Shown piece after piece: positions 13,595 to 22,629 of a stretch of DNA of 35,051 bases (the stretch's first letter is position 1; every line of letters begins with the position of its first letter). The notes under the pieces are model-generated. The model saw nothing but the letters and a program-made list of their open reading frames with translations. It had not been told where the DNA came from and ran no database searches. This DNA is from Proteiniphilum sp. (GTDB taxonomy: Bacteria; Bacteroidota; Bacteroidia; Bacteroidales; Dysgonomonadaceae): the NCBI GenBank assembly GCA_018433945.1, contig JAHDQF010000088.1, forward strand, positions 1 to 35,051. The letters are read 5' to 3'. A program made the position numbers and the translations under genes.

Positions 13595-14629
13595 ATGAAA
13601 AAAACTGATTCTGCGGATATGTACATGCCGGCACGTTATCAGGAAAAAAAAGCCGATGGTACGGTCCGTTGCCTTCTTTGTCCGCAGGTGTGCTTGTTGC
13701 AGGAGAACGAAACGGGGTTGTGCCACACGAGAAAAAACCTGAACGGAACGCTCTATACCATGGCCTACGGCAATCCGTGCTCGGTAAGCATGGACCCGAT
13801 TGAAAAAAAACCGCTGTTCCACTTCCATCCGGGCGAAAATATCCTGTCGCTGGCTACCGCGGGATGTAACTTTCATTGTGCCAATTGCCAGAACTGGCAA
13901 ATATCACAGGCATCACCGGAAGAGTTGCCCCATTACCGGCTCACTCCGCATGAAATAATCGATATGGCGCTGTCGTACCACACCGGACTCATCGCTTTTA
14001 CCTACACGGAACCAACGGTTTTCTACGAATATATGTACGACATTGCGGTGCTGGCACACGAAAAAGAGATGAAGACGGTGATGGTCTCAAATGGTTACAT
14101 CAACCGTGAACCGTTGCTCGACCTTTGCCCTTATCTCGATGCTGCCAATATCGATTTAAAATGTTTCGACAATGCATCCTATAAACAGCTGACTTCGGGA
14201 AACCTTCATCCGGTGCTGAGAACCTTGAAAACGCTAAAGGAGAATAATATCTGGCTCGAGATCACCAGCTTATTGATTCCCGGATACAACGACAGCGCCG
14301 AAATGATCGGGAAGATGTGTGCGTGGCTGGTGGAAAACGGCTTTTCCGATACGCCGCTGCATTTCAGCCGCTTCTTTCCCACATACCGGCTGACCGACCG
14401 GCCTGCAACGCCCGAAAAGTCGTTGCTGCAGGCAAAGATGATCGCGGAACACGCGGGAATAAAATACGTCTATATCGGAAATTTGCCGCATCTTCGGGGC
14501 GAAAACACGTTTTGCCCCCATTGCAACAACCTGCTGGTGGAACGACAAGGGTTCAACGTGGTAACAAACCGGTTGACAGGCGGAAAATGCAACGTTTGCG
14601 GCGAAAAAATTGCCGGTGTCTGGGAGTGA
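13595..14629 (+). CDS. amrS: AmmeMemoRadiSam system radical SAM enzyme AmrS
   Basis: The 344-residue protein carries the radical SAM cluster motif CNFHCANC at 91-98 (Cys91, Cys95, Cys98), in the setting LATAGCNFHCANCQNW. Before it are N-terminal cysteines in VRCLLCPQVC and GLCHTR, the pattern of AmrS/PflA-like activases. The C-terminus has two more Cys pairs (TFCPHCNN and GKCNVCGE), suggesting an extra metal or Fe-S site. The substrate is unknown; the family was named from its genomic co-occurrence with AMMECR1 and Memo proteins, both encoded convergently just to the right. I chose ATG 13595 from family length and the promoter element at 13543; the frame is open upstream to 13472. The 40-base gap to the convergent fusion gene has no clear terminator. 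Confidence 0.93.
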   Translation: MKKTDSADMYMPARYQEKKADGTVRCLLCPQVCLLQENETGLCHTRKNLNGTLYTMAYGNPCSVSMDPIEKKPLFHFHPGENILSLATAGCNFHCANCQNWQISQASPEELPHYRLTPHEIIDMALSYHTGLIAFTYTEPTVFYEYMYDIAVLAHEKEMKTVMVSNGYINREPLLDLCPYLDAANIDLKCFDNASYKQLTSGNLHPVLRTLKTLKENNIWLEITSLLIPGYNDSAEMIGKMCAWLVENGFSDTPLHFSRFFPTYRLTDRPATPEKSLLQAKMIAEHAGIKYVYIGNLPHLRGENTFCPHCNNLLVERQGFNVVTNRLTGGKCNVCGEKIAGVWE

Positions 14630-14669
14630 GTTCACGATGCCCTGAACTACCTCAAGTACCGGTCCGATT

Positions 14670-16139
14670 TTATTTCTCCCCAAAAACGGTCGCCGTGAAG
14701 GTGTAAATGGTGGCTTGCTTCCAGCCATCCCACCCGATGCCGGCTTTGTCGCGGGCACAGTGGCCGAGGAAGTTTTCCAGATCCCAACCAGTTTCTTCGG
14801 CCACCTGCGGCAGAAAAACGCCGCTCGAATGGCCTTTCACCATGTATATGCCGTGCTTCCCCAGTTCAATTTCCGAGATGTCTTTGATTCTTTTCAGTGG
14901 CGACAAGGCGGAAATTTCAATATCGATTTCGTCTAACTCCTCTGCAGATACGCGAGGAAACCGGTAGTCGTTTACCGCAGCCGCAATGGCCATGTCGTGC
15001 ACGGTCTTCAGCAAAGGCTCATCGGAGACTATCCTCCCAATACATCCGCGAAGTTTCCCCCGCTTATTTAGCGTTACAAAAGCGCCGCAATGAGCATATA
15101 CCGCATCGGAACAACCGCTTAAATCGGGACGCGAAGTTTCCCTTCCCAGTAAAAGCTTTTCAAGGGCGCTGCGCGCTTCCCTGAGCAGGGCGATCTTGTC
15201 ATTATCCGTCAGAGAGAACTCTTCCTTACCTGAAGAAGCCTCCTCCGTAACCACGATGGAGCAATATCCCACAACCTGGTGCCGGTCGCCATACAACTTC
15301 TCATCGCCCGAATTGCGGTAATCCACCGCGTGGTATGAGTAACGCGGGTTGTTGGCGGTCATGTTGAGCAGCGTGAGCACCGACGTCCACCCGCACAAAC
15401 TGGTCAGCAGGTTGTCGATCTGTTTCTGCTTATTTTCGGACAGCACGTCGAGCAGTTTTTGCGGGTCATTCTTCAGGATGGCCTCTGCGGTGGCAGCATC
15501 GACCATCGTGGCGCTGTCGTAATCGGGGTAATGCGAAAAATCGGTGCTGACGACAAATAAATTGTCTTTTGTCAGAAAAGGCTTTAGTACCTGCGCAAGG
15601 CGATGGCATGTGCCGGGATCGGACGTGCCAAGGATGATGGGGACAATGGTATAATTGTTCCTCAGCGTATAATGCAAAAAAGGAAGCTGTACTTCGATGG
15701 CGTGTTCTTTCTGATGGGGGATGGGGTCGTCCGTGAAAAGCCCGGGGTGGTTTTCCACCAGACTCTCGCCGATCTTCGTATCCACCGTCTCTCTGCCATA
15801 CGGCATCAGGTAATCGCCGTCGCAGTATACCGATGCGCCGTCGAAATGATAATGATGCGACGATGCCAGTATGAACACAAGCTTGTATTGCGCATTTTCG
15901 TCGACCTGTCGATAACCCGACGCAGCCACCTTTCCCGAAAAAACATACCCTGCATGCGGACAAATCACTGCCCGTACGTTGTCATGTTTTTTTTCAACGG
16001 CATCCCGGAAGTAACCTGCTATCTCTTTCTGCAATATATCCGTGCTCGCAGGATAAAACTGTCCGGCTACGGCGGGCTTTCTGTCTGTGTTGATGTTTTT
16101 CATATTCCGGTCTTTTTCTTTAAACAAATATCGGAGCAT
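14670..16139 (-). CDS. amrB-amrA: Memo-AMMECR1 fusion (AmmeMemoRadiSam proteins B and A)
   Basis: This 489-residue protein joins two domains. Residues about 18-297 are Memo-like, with KPAVAGQFYPAS, CPHAGY at 60-65, SSHHYHFDGASVY near 94-105 and STDFSHYPDYDS near 198-209; these His/Asp residues resemble the metal site of Memo and extradiol-dioxygenase folds. Residues about 310-489 are AMMECR1, with the hallmark LRGCIGR at 363-369 and NDYRFPRVSAEEL. Separate genes are common elsewhere, so the fusion supports a direct partnership. Function is not established. The first ATG (16139) overlaps the stop of the upstream DMP19-like gene as TAATG, favouring translational coupling; ATG 16103 (MKNINTDRKPAV) is an alternative with a GGAA site. 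Confidence 0.95.
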   Translation of the reverse strand: MLRYLFKEKDRNMKNINTDRKPAVAGQFYPASTDILQKEIAGYFRDAVEKKHDNVRAVICPHAGYVFSGKVAASGYRQVDENAQYKLVFILASSHHYHFDGASVYCDGDYLMPYGRETVDTKIGESLVENHPGLFTDDPIPHQKEHAIEVQLPFLHYTLRNNYTIVPIILGTSDPGTCHRLAQVLKPFLTKDNLFVVSTDFSHYPDYDSATMVDAATAEAILKNDPQKLLDVLSENKQKQIDNLLTSLCGWTSVLTLLNMTANNPRYSYHAVDYRNSGDEKLYGDRHQVVGYCSIVVTEEASSGKEEFSLTDNDKIALLREARSALEKLLLGRETSRPDLSGCSDAVYAHCGAFVTLNKRGKLRGCIGRIVSDEPLLKTVHDMAIAAAVNDYRFPRVSAEELDEIDIEISALSPLKRIKDISEIELGKHGIYMVKGHSSGVFLPQVAEETGWDLENFLGHCARDKAGIGWDGWKQATIYTFTATVFGEK

Positions 16140-16663
16140 TATGTTGACGTCCCAGTGATTTCGATCAATGGGGGTCCCGCAAAATCTTCCAGATGCTCAT
16201 CCACATACTGCGCGATGAGTTGAATCTCCTCTTCTTCAATGTAGAAGAACTTCTCCTCCAGCTCGTCGAACTGTTCAAAATCGACGTACATGGCGGTGAA
16301 CTCCTCGTCGGTGGTCTCCCGTTCCAGCTCCTCGCGGTGGGCATCGTAAATCTCCTTCGCTTTATAGAGGATTTTCGATAATCCCGTGGCACCCATCAGC
16401 TTCAGGGCTTTGGCCACGGGGTTGTTGAAGATATACCCGCCATAGCCGTTCTGTATCAACTGCACAAAACCGCCCTCGTTCACCTCCTCCGAGAAAAAAC
16501 GAAGCGCCAGCAGGGTGTGCTGGTAACCGTTCAGCAGACCCATATTCTCGACGGTAATATCCCCACCCAGTGCTTCCAGATAAGCATCGGTGAACACTTT
16601 CAGAAATTCGTCCATGCCTTTCTCGGCGGCTTCAATGATGGTTGTCTCTCGAATCTGTATCAT
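16139..16663 (-). CDS. DMP19/DUF4375-family protein
   Basis: The 174-residue acidic protein contains VNEGGFVQLIQNGYGGYI near 61-78, the core signature of DUF4375/DMP19. A helical C-terminal half follows, with runs of Glu (YIEEEEIQLIAQYVDEHLEDF). DMP19 from Neisseria is a DNA mimic that binds a transcription factor; whether this distant homologue does so is unknown. No signal peptide is present. It starts the minus-strand unit leading into the Memo-AMMECR1 fusion, with the two genes sharing TAATG. That suggests it works with, or is at least co-translated with, the AmmeMemoRadiSam proteins. Confidence 0.75.
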   Translation of the reverse strand: MIQIRETTIIEAAEKGMDEFLKVFTDAYLEALGGDITVENMGLLNGYQHTLLALRFFSEEVNEGGFVQLIQNGYGGYIFNNPVAKALKLMGATGLSKILYKAKEIYDAHREELERETTDEEFTAMYVDFEQFDELEEKFFYIEEEEIQLIAQYVDEHLEDFAGPPLIEITGTST

Positions 16664-16691
16664 CCCTCAAACGTTTAATCTGTTCGTGAAA

Positions 16692-16699
16692 CAAATGTA
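16692..16699 (-). promoter_or_regulatory. Candidate -7 element for the DMP19-Memo unit
   Basis: On the minus strand TACATTTG (16699-16692) fits TAnnTTTG and predicts a start near 16685, about 22 bases before the ATG at 16663. No upstream TTTG lies at standard distance. Confidence 0.45.
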
Positions 16700-16754
16700 A
16701 CTGTTTTTTATCAATTCTCCACTTTGGGTGCCCTGTAATTCCGGATAAAATAGC

Positions 16755-16786
16755 TACATTTGCGGCAGATAGCCTTTTATAAGGCT
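16755..16786 (+). promoter_or_regulatory. Candidate promoter and 5' hairpin of the DUF1015 gene
   Basis: TACATTTG at 16755-16762 fits TAnnTTTG. Transcription near 16769 would place the perfect stem AGCCTT-TTAT-AAGGCT (16771-16786) at the very 5' end of the mRNA, where it could protect the transcript. There is no TTTG at the usual upstream spacing. Confidence 0.45.
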
Positions 16787-16810
16787 TAACGTAAAAGATA
16801 AAATATTTCT

Positions 16811-18052
16811 ATGAAGGTAAAACCTTTCAGAGGTGTCCGCCCCCCGAAGGAACTGGTCAGGGAGGTGGCATCGCGCCCCTATGATGTACTCAATTCAGAA
16901 GAGGCCCGGAAAGAGGCCGTAGGCAATGAGAAGTCGCTCTACCACATTATCAAGCCGGAGATCGATTTTCCGGCAGGGAAAGATGAACACGACGAGGATG
17001 TATATGCCAGGGCTGCCGAGAACTTCCGAAAATTTCAGGATAAGGGTTGGCTGGTGCAGGACGAACAGGAGATGTATTACGTGTATGCTCAGACCATGAA
17101 CGGCAAGACGCAGTACGGTCTTGTTCTTGGCGCTTCCGTGGAGGATTACATGACGGGAAAAATCAAAAAGCATGAGCTTACCCGCCGCGACAAGGAGGAG
17201 GATCGCATGAAGCATGTGCGGGTGACCGATGCCAACATGGAACCGGTCTTCTTTGCCTATCCCGATAACCCGGCACTGAACGCCATTGTGACATCGGTGA
17301 CGGCCCGACAGCCGGAATATGATTTCGTGTCGGACGACGGGGTGGGGCACCACTTCTGGCTCATTCCGGAGGAAGAGGATATCCGCCGCATCACCGAACT
17401 CTTTGCCGCAATCCCGGCCATGTATATCGCCGACGGCCACCACCGCTCCGCTGCCGCGGCCCTGGTTGGAGCCGAGAAAGCGAAGAACAATCCCAACCAC
17501 CGCGGCGATGAGGAGTACAACTACTTCATGGCGGTCTGCTTCCCAGACAGTCAACTCACCATCATCGATTACAACCGGGTGGTGAAAGATTTCAACGGCC
17601 TCTCACCACAACAGTTCCTGACAAAACTGGAGAAGAACTTCCTGGTGGAACCCACCGGATCGGAGATCCAAAAACCGAAACGGCTCCACAACTTCTCCAT
17701 CTACCTCGACGGGCGCTCGTTTAGCGTTACAGCCAAACCGGGGACCTACGATGACAACGATCCCATCGGGCAGCTCGACGTCACCATCACCTCCAACCTT
17801 ATCCTCGATGAGGTACTGGGCATCAAGGACCTGAGAAGCGATAAACGGATCGACTTCGTGGGGGGCATCCGCGGACTGGATGCACTGAAAAACCGGGTGG
17901 ACAGCGGCGAGATGGCGCTGGCACTGGCTTTATACCCTGTGTCGATGAAGCAGCTGATGGAGATTGCCGACACCGGCAACATCATGCCGCCCAAAACAAC
18001 CTGGTTTGAACCAAAACTCCGGTCGGGACTGGTGATTCATAAATTGCAGTAA
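16811..18052 (+). CDS. DUF1015 family protein
   Basis: The 413-residue protein begins MKVKPFRGVRPPKELVREVASRPYDVLNSEEAR, the standard DUF1015 opening (family also called HpnP-neighbour or SerC-associated proteins). Another family mark is YIADGHHRSAAAA near 203-215, which resembles a nucleotide- or metal-binding loop. Its biochemical role is not known; in many bacteria it lies next to serine or phosphoglycerate metabolism genes. Here it is followed after 23 bases by an Lrp/AsnC regulator, likely as one transcript. No signal peptide or membrane segment is seen, so it is cytoplasmic. Confidence 0.88.
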   Translation: MKVKPFRGVRPPKELVREVASRPYDVLNSEEARKEAVGNEKSLYHIIKPEIDFPAGKDEHDEDVYARAAENFRKFQDKGWLVQDEQEMYYVYAQTMNGKTQYGLVLGASVEDYMTGKIKKHELTRRDKEEDRMKHVRVTDANMEPVFFAYPDNPALNAIVTSVTARQPEYDFVSDDGVGHHFWLIPEEEDIRRITELFAAIPAMYIADGHHRSAAAALVGAEKAKNNPNHRGDEEYNYFMAVCFPDSQLTIIDYNRVVKDFNGLSPQQFLTKLEKNFLVEPTGSEIQKPKRLHNFSIYLDGRSFSVTAKPGTYDDNDPIGQLDVTITSNLILDEVLGIKDLRSDKRIDFVGGIRGLDALKNRVDSGEMALALALYPVSMKQLMEIADTGNIMPPKTTWFEPKLRSGLVIHKLQ

Positions 18053-18075
18053 CATCCCCTATTAAAAATAAATCT

Positions 18076-18558
18076 ATGGCACAGCACGAATTAGATGAAT
18101 TAGACGAGAAAATCCTCAGGATGATCGTGAACAATGCACGCATTCCCTTTCTGGAAGTGGCGCGCAAATGTGATGTGTCGGGAGCTGCCATCCACCAGCG
18201 GGTGCAGAAACTGACTACCCTCGGCGTGATCAAAGGCTCAGAGTTTGTCGTCGATGCCGAAAAAATTGGATATGAAACCTGTGCCTTCGTAGGCATCTTT
18301 CTCACTTCGCCCTCGACATTCGATTATGTGGTGCAGGAGCTGGAGAAAATTCCCGAGGTGGTGGAATGTTATTACACCACCGGACAGTATGATCTGTTAA
18401 TCAAGGTATATGCGAAAAACAACAAGGATCTGTTGCGGATCATTCACTCCGAACTGCAACCCCTCGGACTATCGAGGACCGAAACGTTGATTAGTTTCAA
18501 AGACGCGTTCCGCAAAAAACTGCCCATCGATTTTGCTTCGCAGCCACAGGATGAATAA
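18076..18558 (+). CDS. Lrp/AsnC-family transcriptional regulator
   Basis: This 160-residue protein has an N-terminal AsnC helix-turn-helix (ELDELDEKILRMIVNNARIPF, then VARKCDVSGAAIHQRVQKLTTLGVI, residues about 5-53) and a C-terminal ligand-binding RAM/ACT domain (VGIFLTS, VVECYYTTGQYDLLIKVYAKN). Such proteins bind DNA as octamers and respond to amino acids. It lies 23 bases after the DUF1015 gene and 17 bases before the GH125 gene, all in one direction, so it may be co-transcribed with both. Its targets cannot be read from the sequence. Confidence 0.95.
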   Translation: MAQHELDELDEKILRMIVNNARIPFLEVARKCDVSGAAIHQRVQKLTTLGVIKGSEFVVDAEKIGYETCAFVGIFLTSPSTFDYVVQELEKIPEVVECYYTTGQYDLLIKVYAKNNKDLLRIIHSELQPLGLSRTETLISFKDAFRKKLPIDFASQPQDE

Positions 18559-18575
18559 ACATAAATCATGATCAT

Positions 18576-20027
18576 ATGACCTCACGTAGAAATTTTATCA
18601 AAAAATCGGCGGCAGGATTGACCGCATTGGCTGTGAACCCTTCCTGGGCTGCCTCATCGGTGATGGGGAAGAAACCCCGGCACAGCAGCTACATTTCCAA
18701 ACGTCCTGCGCCGGGCGACCGTAATTTTACGTCGGCCGCTGTAGAACAAACCATTACCCGGGTGAAGGCCAAAATCAATGATCCCAAACTGGCATGGATG
18801 TTCGAAAACTGTTTTCCCAATACGCTGGATACAACAGTCCACTTCGGCATGCAAAACGGTAAACCCGATACTTTTGTCATTACCGGCGACATCAATGCCA
18901 TGTGGCTGCGCGATTCGTCGGCACAGGTATGGCCCTATCTGCCCCTTACAAAATCGGATGCCCACCTCAAACAGATGATCGCCGGCGTGATCAACCGGCA
19001 AACGCAATGCATCCTGATTGATCCCTATGCCAACGCATTCAACCTCGATCCCAAACCCGAAGGCGACTGGATGAGCGATCTCACCGACATGAACCCGATG
19101 CTGCACGAGCGCAAATGGGAGATCGACTCACTCTGTTACCCCGTGCGACTGGCCTATAACTACTGGAAGACGACTGGTGACACCTCTGTTTTCGATGCCG
19201 ACTGGAAGAAGGCGATGCAACTGGTGCTGAAGACATTCAGGGAGCAGCAACGGAAAGAGGGCCCTGGGCCTTACAGGTTTCAACGGCGCACCGAACGCCA
19301 GCTCGATACATTGAGTAACGACGGTTACGGCAATCCCGTGAACCCGGTGGGACTGATCGTCTCCTCTTTCCGTCCCTCCGACGATGCTTCTACCTTCGGA
19401 TTCCTCGTCCCTTCCAACCTGTTTGCTGTGACCTCACTCAAACAGATCGCCGAGATTGCCCAGAAGGTAACAAACGATGTTGCGCTGGCAACAGAAAGCA
19501 CAGCGCTGGCCAAAGAGGTAACCGGCGCCATTCAGCAATATGCCATTGTGGAGCACCCGAAGCATGGGAAAGTGTATGCCTTTGAGGTGGACGGTTTCGG
19601 AAACGCTTATTTCATGGACGATGCCAATGTGCCGAGCCTGCTGGCACTGCCTTACCTGGATGCGATTGATCTGAACGACGAGGTGTACCAGAATACCCGT
19701 AAGCTGGTGCTGAGCGGTGATAACCCCTACTTCTTCAAAGGTTCTGCCGGAGAGGGTATCGGTGGCCCGCACATCGGCTATGACATGATCTGGCCCATGA
19801 GCATCATCATGCGTGCCCAGACCAGTACGAGCGACGAGGAGATCAAACATTGCATCCGCATGCTTCGCGACACGGATGCGGAGACCGGATTCATGCACGA
19901 GTCGTTTCACAAGGATGACCCCTCCAACTTCACCAGGAAATGGTTTGCCTGGGTGAACACCCTGTTTGGTGAACTGATTGTGGAACTGGAAGCAAAAGGG
20001 AAAATAAATCTGATAAACAGTCTGTAA
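18576..20027 (+). CDS. GH125 exo-alpha-1,6-mannosidase, Tat-type signal
   Basis: This 483-residue protein opens with a twin-arginine signal, TSRRNFIKKSAAGLTALAV, with cleavage probably after SWA at about residue 25. The mature part has GH125 (DUF1237) landmarks: ENCFPNTLDTTV, FVITGDINAMWLRDSSAQVWPY, AEGD-like PKPEGDWMSD, DDASTFGFLVPSN and GPHIGYDMIWPMSI. GH125 enzymes remove terminal alpha-1,6-mannose by inversion, without a metal. The next gene, a GH92 mannosidase three bases downstream, would act on alpha-1,2 or alpha-1,3 linkages, so the pair fits trimming of N-glycan or mannan mannose. No SusC/SusD pair is near, so this is not a classic polysaccharide utilisation locus. Confidence 0.93.
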   Translation: MTSRRNFIKKSAAGLTALAVNPSWAASSVMGKKPRHSSYISKRPAPGDRNFTSAAVEQTITRVKAKINDPKLAWMFENCFPNTLDTTVHFGMQNGKPDTFVITGDINAMWLRDSSAQVWPYLPLTKSDAHLKQMIAGVINRQTQCILIDPYANAFNLDPKPEGDWMSDLTDMNPMLHERKWEIDSLCYPVRLAYNYWKTTGDTSVFDADWKKAMQLVLKTFREQQRKEGPGPYRFQRRTERQLDTLSNDGYGNPVNPVGLIVSSFRPSDDASTFGFLVPSNLFAVTSLKQIAEIAQKVTNDVALATESTALAKEVTGAIQQYAIVEHPKHGKVYAFEVDGFGNAYFMDDANVPSLLALPYLDAIDLNDEVYQNTRKLVLSGDNPYFFKGSAGEGIGGPHIGYDMIWPMSIIMRAQTSTSDEEIKHCIRMLRDTDAETGFMHESFHKDDPSNFTRKWFAWVNTLFGELIVELEAKGKINLINSL

Positions 20028-20030
20028 ATA

Positions 20031-22328
20031 ATGAAGATGTTATTTCAAAAGGCTACAATAGCCTTGTGCGTTGTGTTGAGCACGGCAACCATGAAGGGCC
20101 AAACGTTTGACTCGCCGGTAGATTATGTGAACATATTGATGGGTACCCAGTCGGAATTTGCCCTCTCCAACGGGAATACCTATCCGGCCATCGCACGCCC
20201 TTGGGGGATGAACTTCTGGACGCCACAGACACGCAAGATCGGTGACGGTTGGCAGTATGTCTATACGGATAATAAGATAAACGGCTTCAAGCAAACCCAT
20301 CAACCCAGTCCCTGGATGAACGACTACGGACAGTTCTCCATCTTCCCCATGGTGGACAGGATGGAGTTCGATCAGGAGAAACGGGCCAGCTGGTATTCGC
20401 ACAAGGCGGAAATCACGAAACCTTACTACTACAGTGCTTATCTGGCCGATTATGACGTGACTGCTGAAATCACGCCGACCGAAAGGGCGGCCATCTTCCG
20501 CTTCACCTTTCCCGAAACAGACAACGCCTATGTGTTGCTGGATGCCTTCGACAGAGGCTCCGCCGTGGAGATCGTGCCGGAGAAGAATGCCATCATCGGC
20601 TACACCACCCGCAACAGCGGCGGTGTACCCGAAAATTTCAGGAACTACTTCGTGATCGTCTTCGATAAACCCTTCCTGCAGCAGCACGTGGTGAAGGACA
20701 AAGAGATACAACAAAACGGCACCAGGGCGGAAGCAGACCACACCGGGGCGTTCGTCGGCTTCTCCACCCAGCGAGGTGAGAAGGTGGTTGCCAGGGTAGC
20801 CTCTTCCTTCATCAGCCAGGAACAGGCATGGCAAAACCTCAAAGAGGTGGCGGGCAAGGATTTTGATGAGGTGAAGCATGAGGGCCGCAGCGAATGGAAC
20901 AAGGTGCTGGGAAGAGTAGAAGTGGAGGGAGGCAACCTGGATCAGAAGCGCACCTTTTACTCCACCCTTTACCGCTCAACGCTGTTTCCCCGTAAGTTTT
21001 ACGAGAAAGATGCCGGCGGCAACATCGTGCATTACAGTCCCTACAACGGAGAGGTGCTCCCCGGTTACCTGTACACCGATACCGGCTTCTGGGATACCTT
21101 CCGCGCGCTGTTCCCGCTGCTGAACCTGCTATACCCCTCGGTCAACAGGGAGATCCAGGAGGGGCTGGTGAATACCTACAAGGAGAGCGGGTTCCTGCCG
21201 GAGTGGGCGAGTCCCGGCCACAGAGGCATCATGATTGGCAACAACTCTGCATCAGTGGTGGCCGATGCTTATCTGAAAGGGCTGCGCGGCTACGATATTG
21301 AAACATTGTATGAGGCGATGTTGCACGGTACGGAGAATGTGCATCCCAAAGTTTCTTCTACAGGGCGTCTCGGACACGAATACTACAACAAGCTGGGGTA
21401 TGTGCCCTATGATGTGGGGATCAAAGAGAATGCAGCGCGCACACTGGAGTATGCCTATGCCGACTGGACCATCTACCGGCTTGCCAAAGCGTTGAACCGC
21501 CCCCAAAAAGAGATCGACCTGTTCGCCAAAAGAAGCCAGAACTACCGCAACCTGTTCGATCCGGAACATAAACTGATGCGGGGACGCAACGAAGACGGTA
21601 CGTTCCAGTCGCCCTTCAGTCCCACGAAATGGGGCGATGCCTTCACCGAAGGCAACAGCTGGCACTATACCTGGTCGGTGTTCCACGACCCGCAGGGACT
21701 GATCGACCTGATGGGCGGCAACAAGGAGTTTGTGAAGATGCTCGACTCGGTATTCGTGATGCCTCCGGTGTTTGACGACAGTTACTATGGCGGGGTCATT
21801 CACGAGATCCGGGAGATGCAGGTCATGAACATGGGACAATATGCCCACGGCAACCAGCCCATCCAGCACATGATCTACCTCTATAACTACGCCGGTGAAC
21901 CCTGGAAAGCCCAATATTGGGTGCGCGAGGTGATGGACAAACTCTACCTGCCCACTCCCGATGGTTATTGCGGCGATGAAGACAACGGACAGACCTCAGC
22001 CTGGTACGTGTTCTCGGCTCTCGGCTTCTACCCTGTCTGCCCCGGCAGCGACGAGTATGTGATCGGATCACCGTTGTTTGAGAAGATGATCCTTCATCTC
22101 GAAAACGGGAAGAGGGTGGAGATAAACGCTCCCGGAAATGCACCCGATACGCGCTATATCAGCGATGTGAAGATCAATGGCAAATCGTCTTCCAAAAATT
22201 ATTTTACGCATACCGACCTGATGAAAGGGGCAAAGATCGATTTCACGATGTCGGATACCCCCAATAAGACCCGGGGGACAAAGAAAACCGATTTTCCCTA
22301 TTCCTTCTCGAACGTGGAGAATAAATGA
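20031..22328 (+). CDS. GH92 alpha-mannosidase, exported
   Basis: The 765-residue protein has a Sec signal peptide (residues 1-23, ending MKGQ) followed by the GH92 start SPVDYVNILMGTQSEFALSNGNTYPAIARPWGMN. Other GH92 marks are GYLYTDTGFWDTFRALFPLL, EGNSWHYTWSVFHDPQGLIDLMGG and the C-terminal GYCGDEDNGQTSAWYVFSALGFYPVCPGS. GH92 enzymes are calcium-dependent inverting exo-alpha-mannosidases. Linkage specificity cannot be set by reading. It lies three bases after the GH125 stop, as a two-gene mannosidase operon possibly including the Lrp gene. A hairpin at 22359-22390 follows. Confidence 0.96.
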   Translation: MKMLFQKATIALCVVLSTATMKGQTFDSPVDYVNILMGTQSEFALSNGNTYPAIARPWGMNFWTPQTRKIGDGWQYVYTDNKINGFKQTHQPSPWMNDYGQFSIFPMVDRMEFDQEKRASWYSHKAEITKPYYYSAYLADYDVTAEITPTERAAIFRFTFPETDNAYVLLDAFDRGSAVEIVPEKNAIIGYTTRNSGGVPENFRNYFVIVFDKPFLQQHVVKDKEIQQNGTRAEADHTGAFVGFSTQRGEKVVARVASSFISQEQAWQNLKEVAGKDFDEVKHEGRSEWNKVLGRVEVEGGNLDQKRTFYSTLYRSTLFPRKFYEKDAGGNIVHYSPYNGEVLPGYLYTDTGFWDTFRALFPLLNLLYPSVNREIQEGLVNTYKESGFLPEWASPGHRGIMIGNNSASVVADAYLKGLRGYDIETLYEAMLHGTENVHPKVSSTGRLGHEYYNKLGYVPYDVGIKENAARTLEYAYADWTIYRLAKALNRPQKEIDLFAKRSQNYRNLFDPEHKLMRGRNEDGTFQSPFSPTKWGDAFTEGNSWHYTWSVFHDPQGLIDLMGGNKEFVKMLDSVFVMPPVFDDSYYGGVIHEIREMQVMNMGQYAHGNQPIQHMIYLYNYAGEPWKAQYWVREVMDKLYLPTPDGYCGDEDNGQTSAWYVFSALGFYPVCPGSDEYVIGSPLFEKMILHLENGKRVEINAPGNAPDTRYISDVKINGKSSSKNYFTHTDLMKGAKIDFTMSDTPNKTRGTKKTDFPYSFSNVENK

Positions 22329-22358
22329 GCCCAGGCTGTTTTTGTATATCTAAGTGGA

Positions 22359-22390
22359 GGGCTGACTTCTCTAAGAGAATAACTCAGCCC
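22359..22390 (+). terminator. Hairpin after the GH92 gene
   Basis: GGGCTGA at 22359-22365 pairs with TCAGCCC at 22384-22390, with an inner TTCTC/GAGAA stem. The downstream sequence ATGCAGCTTTTGT has only a short T run, so it is a weak intrinsic terminator or an RNA 3'-end stabiliser. Confidence 0.5.
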
Positions 22391-22426
22391 ATGCAGCTTT
22401 TGTACCTTTACATGGCCGGAGGCAAT

Positions 22427-22453
22427 AAAAAAAAGGAAAGTGTTACACTTCCC
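22427..22453 (-). terminator. Terminator of the tRNA-Met gene
   Basis: On the minus strand a GGGAAGTGT/ACACTTTCC stem with one mismatch (22453-22435) is followed by eight T residues (22434-22427). It lies eight bases beyond the tRNA 3' end, a classic intrinsic terminator. Confidence 0.75.
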
Positions 22454-22460
22454 TTTTCGA

Positions 22461-22536
<76 letters not shown>

Positions 22537-22560
22537 ATATGGTTTCCCTGAATGGGAGTG

Positions 22561-22591
22561 CAAAGATAGAACAATATTTTGAAAATTCAAA
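22561..22591 (-). promoter_or_regulatory. Promoter of the initiator tRNA gene
   Basis: On the minus strand TTTG (22591-22588), 19 bases, TATCTTTG (22568-22561) match the Bacteroidetes consensus exactly, with a predicted start near 22554, 18 bases before the tRNA. It serves as an internal reference for the identical layout at the abiE promoter. Confidence 0.75.
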
Positions 22592-22629
22592 ATATTCCCC
22601 AAACTTTTTTCTATCTACACAAAAAGAGG

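Noticed and set aside
15603-16223. 206-codon plus-strand frame across the Memo-AMMECR1 gene
   Set aside because: Antisense shadow of a well-supported gene; no start signals or family resemblance.
16895-17554. 219-codon minus-strand frame opposite the DUF1015 gene
   Set aside because: Shadow frame made by GC-rich codon bias on the coding strand.
20040-20879. 279-codon minus-strand frame opposite the GH92 gene
   Set aside because: Antisense shadow; the GH92 motifs on the plus strand are continuous and complete.
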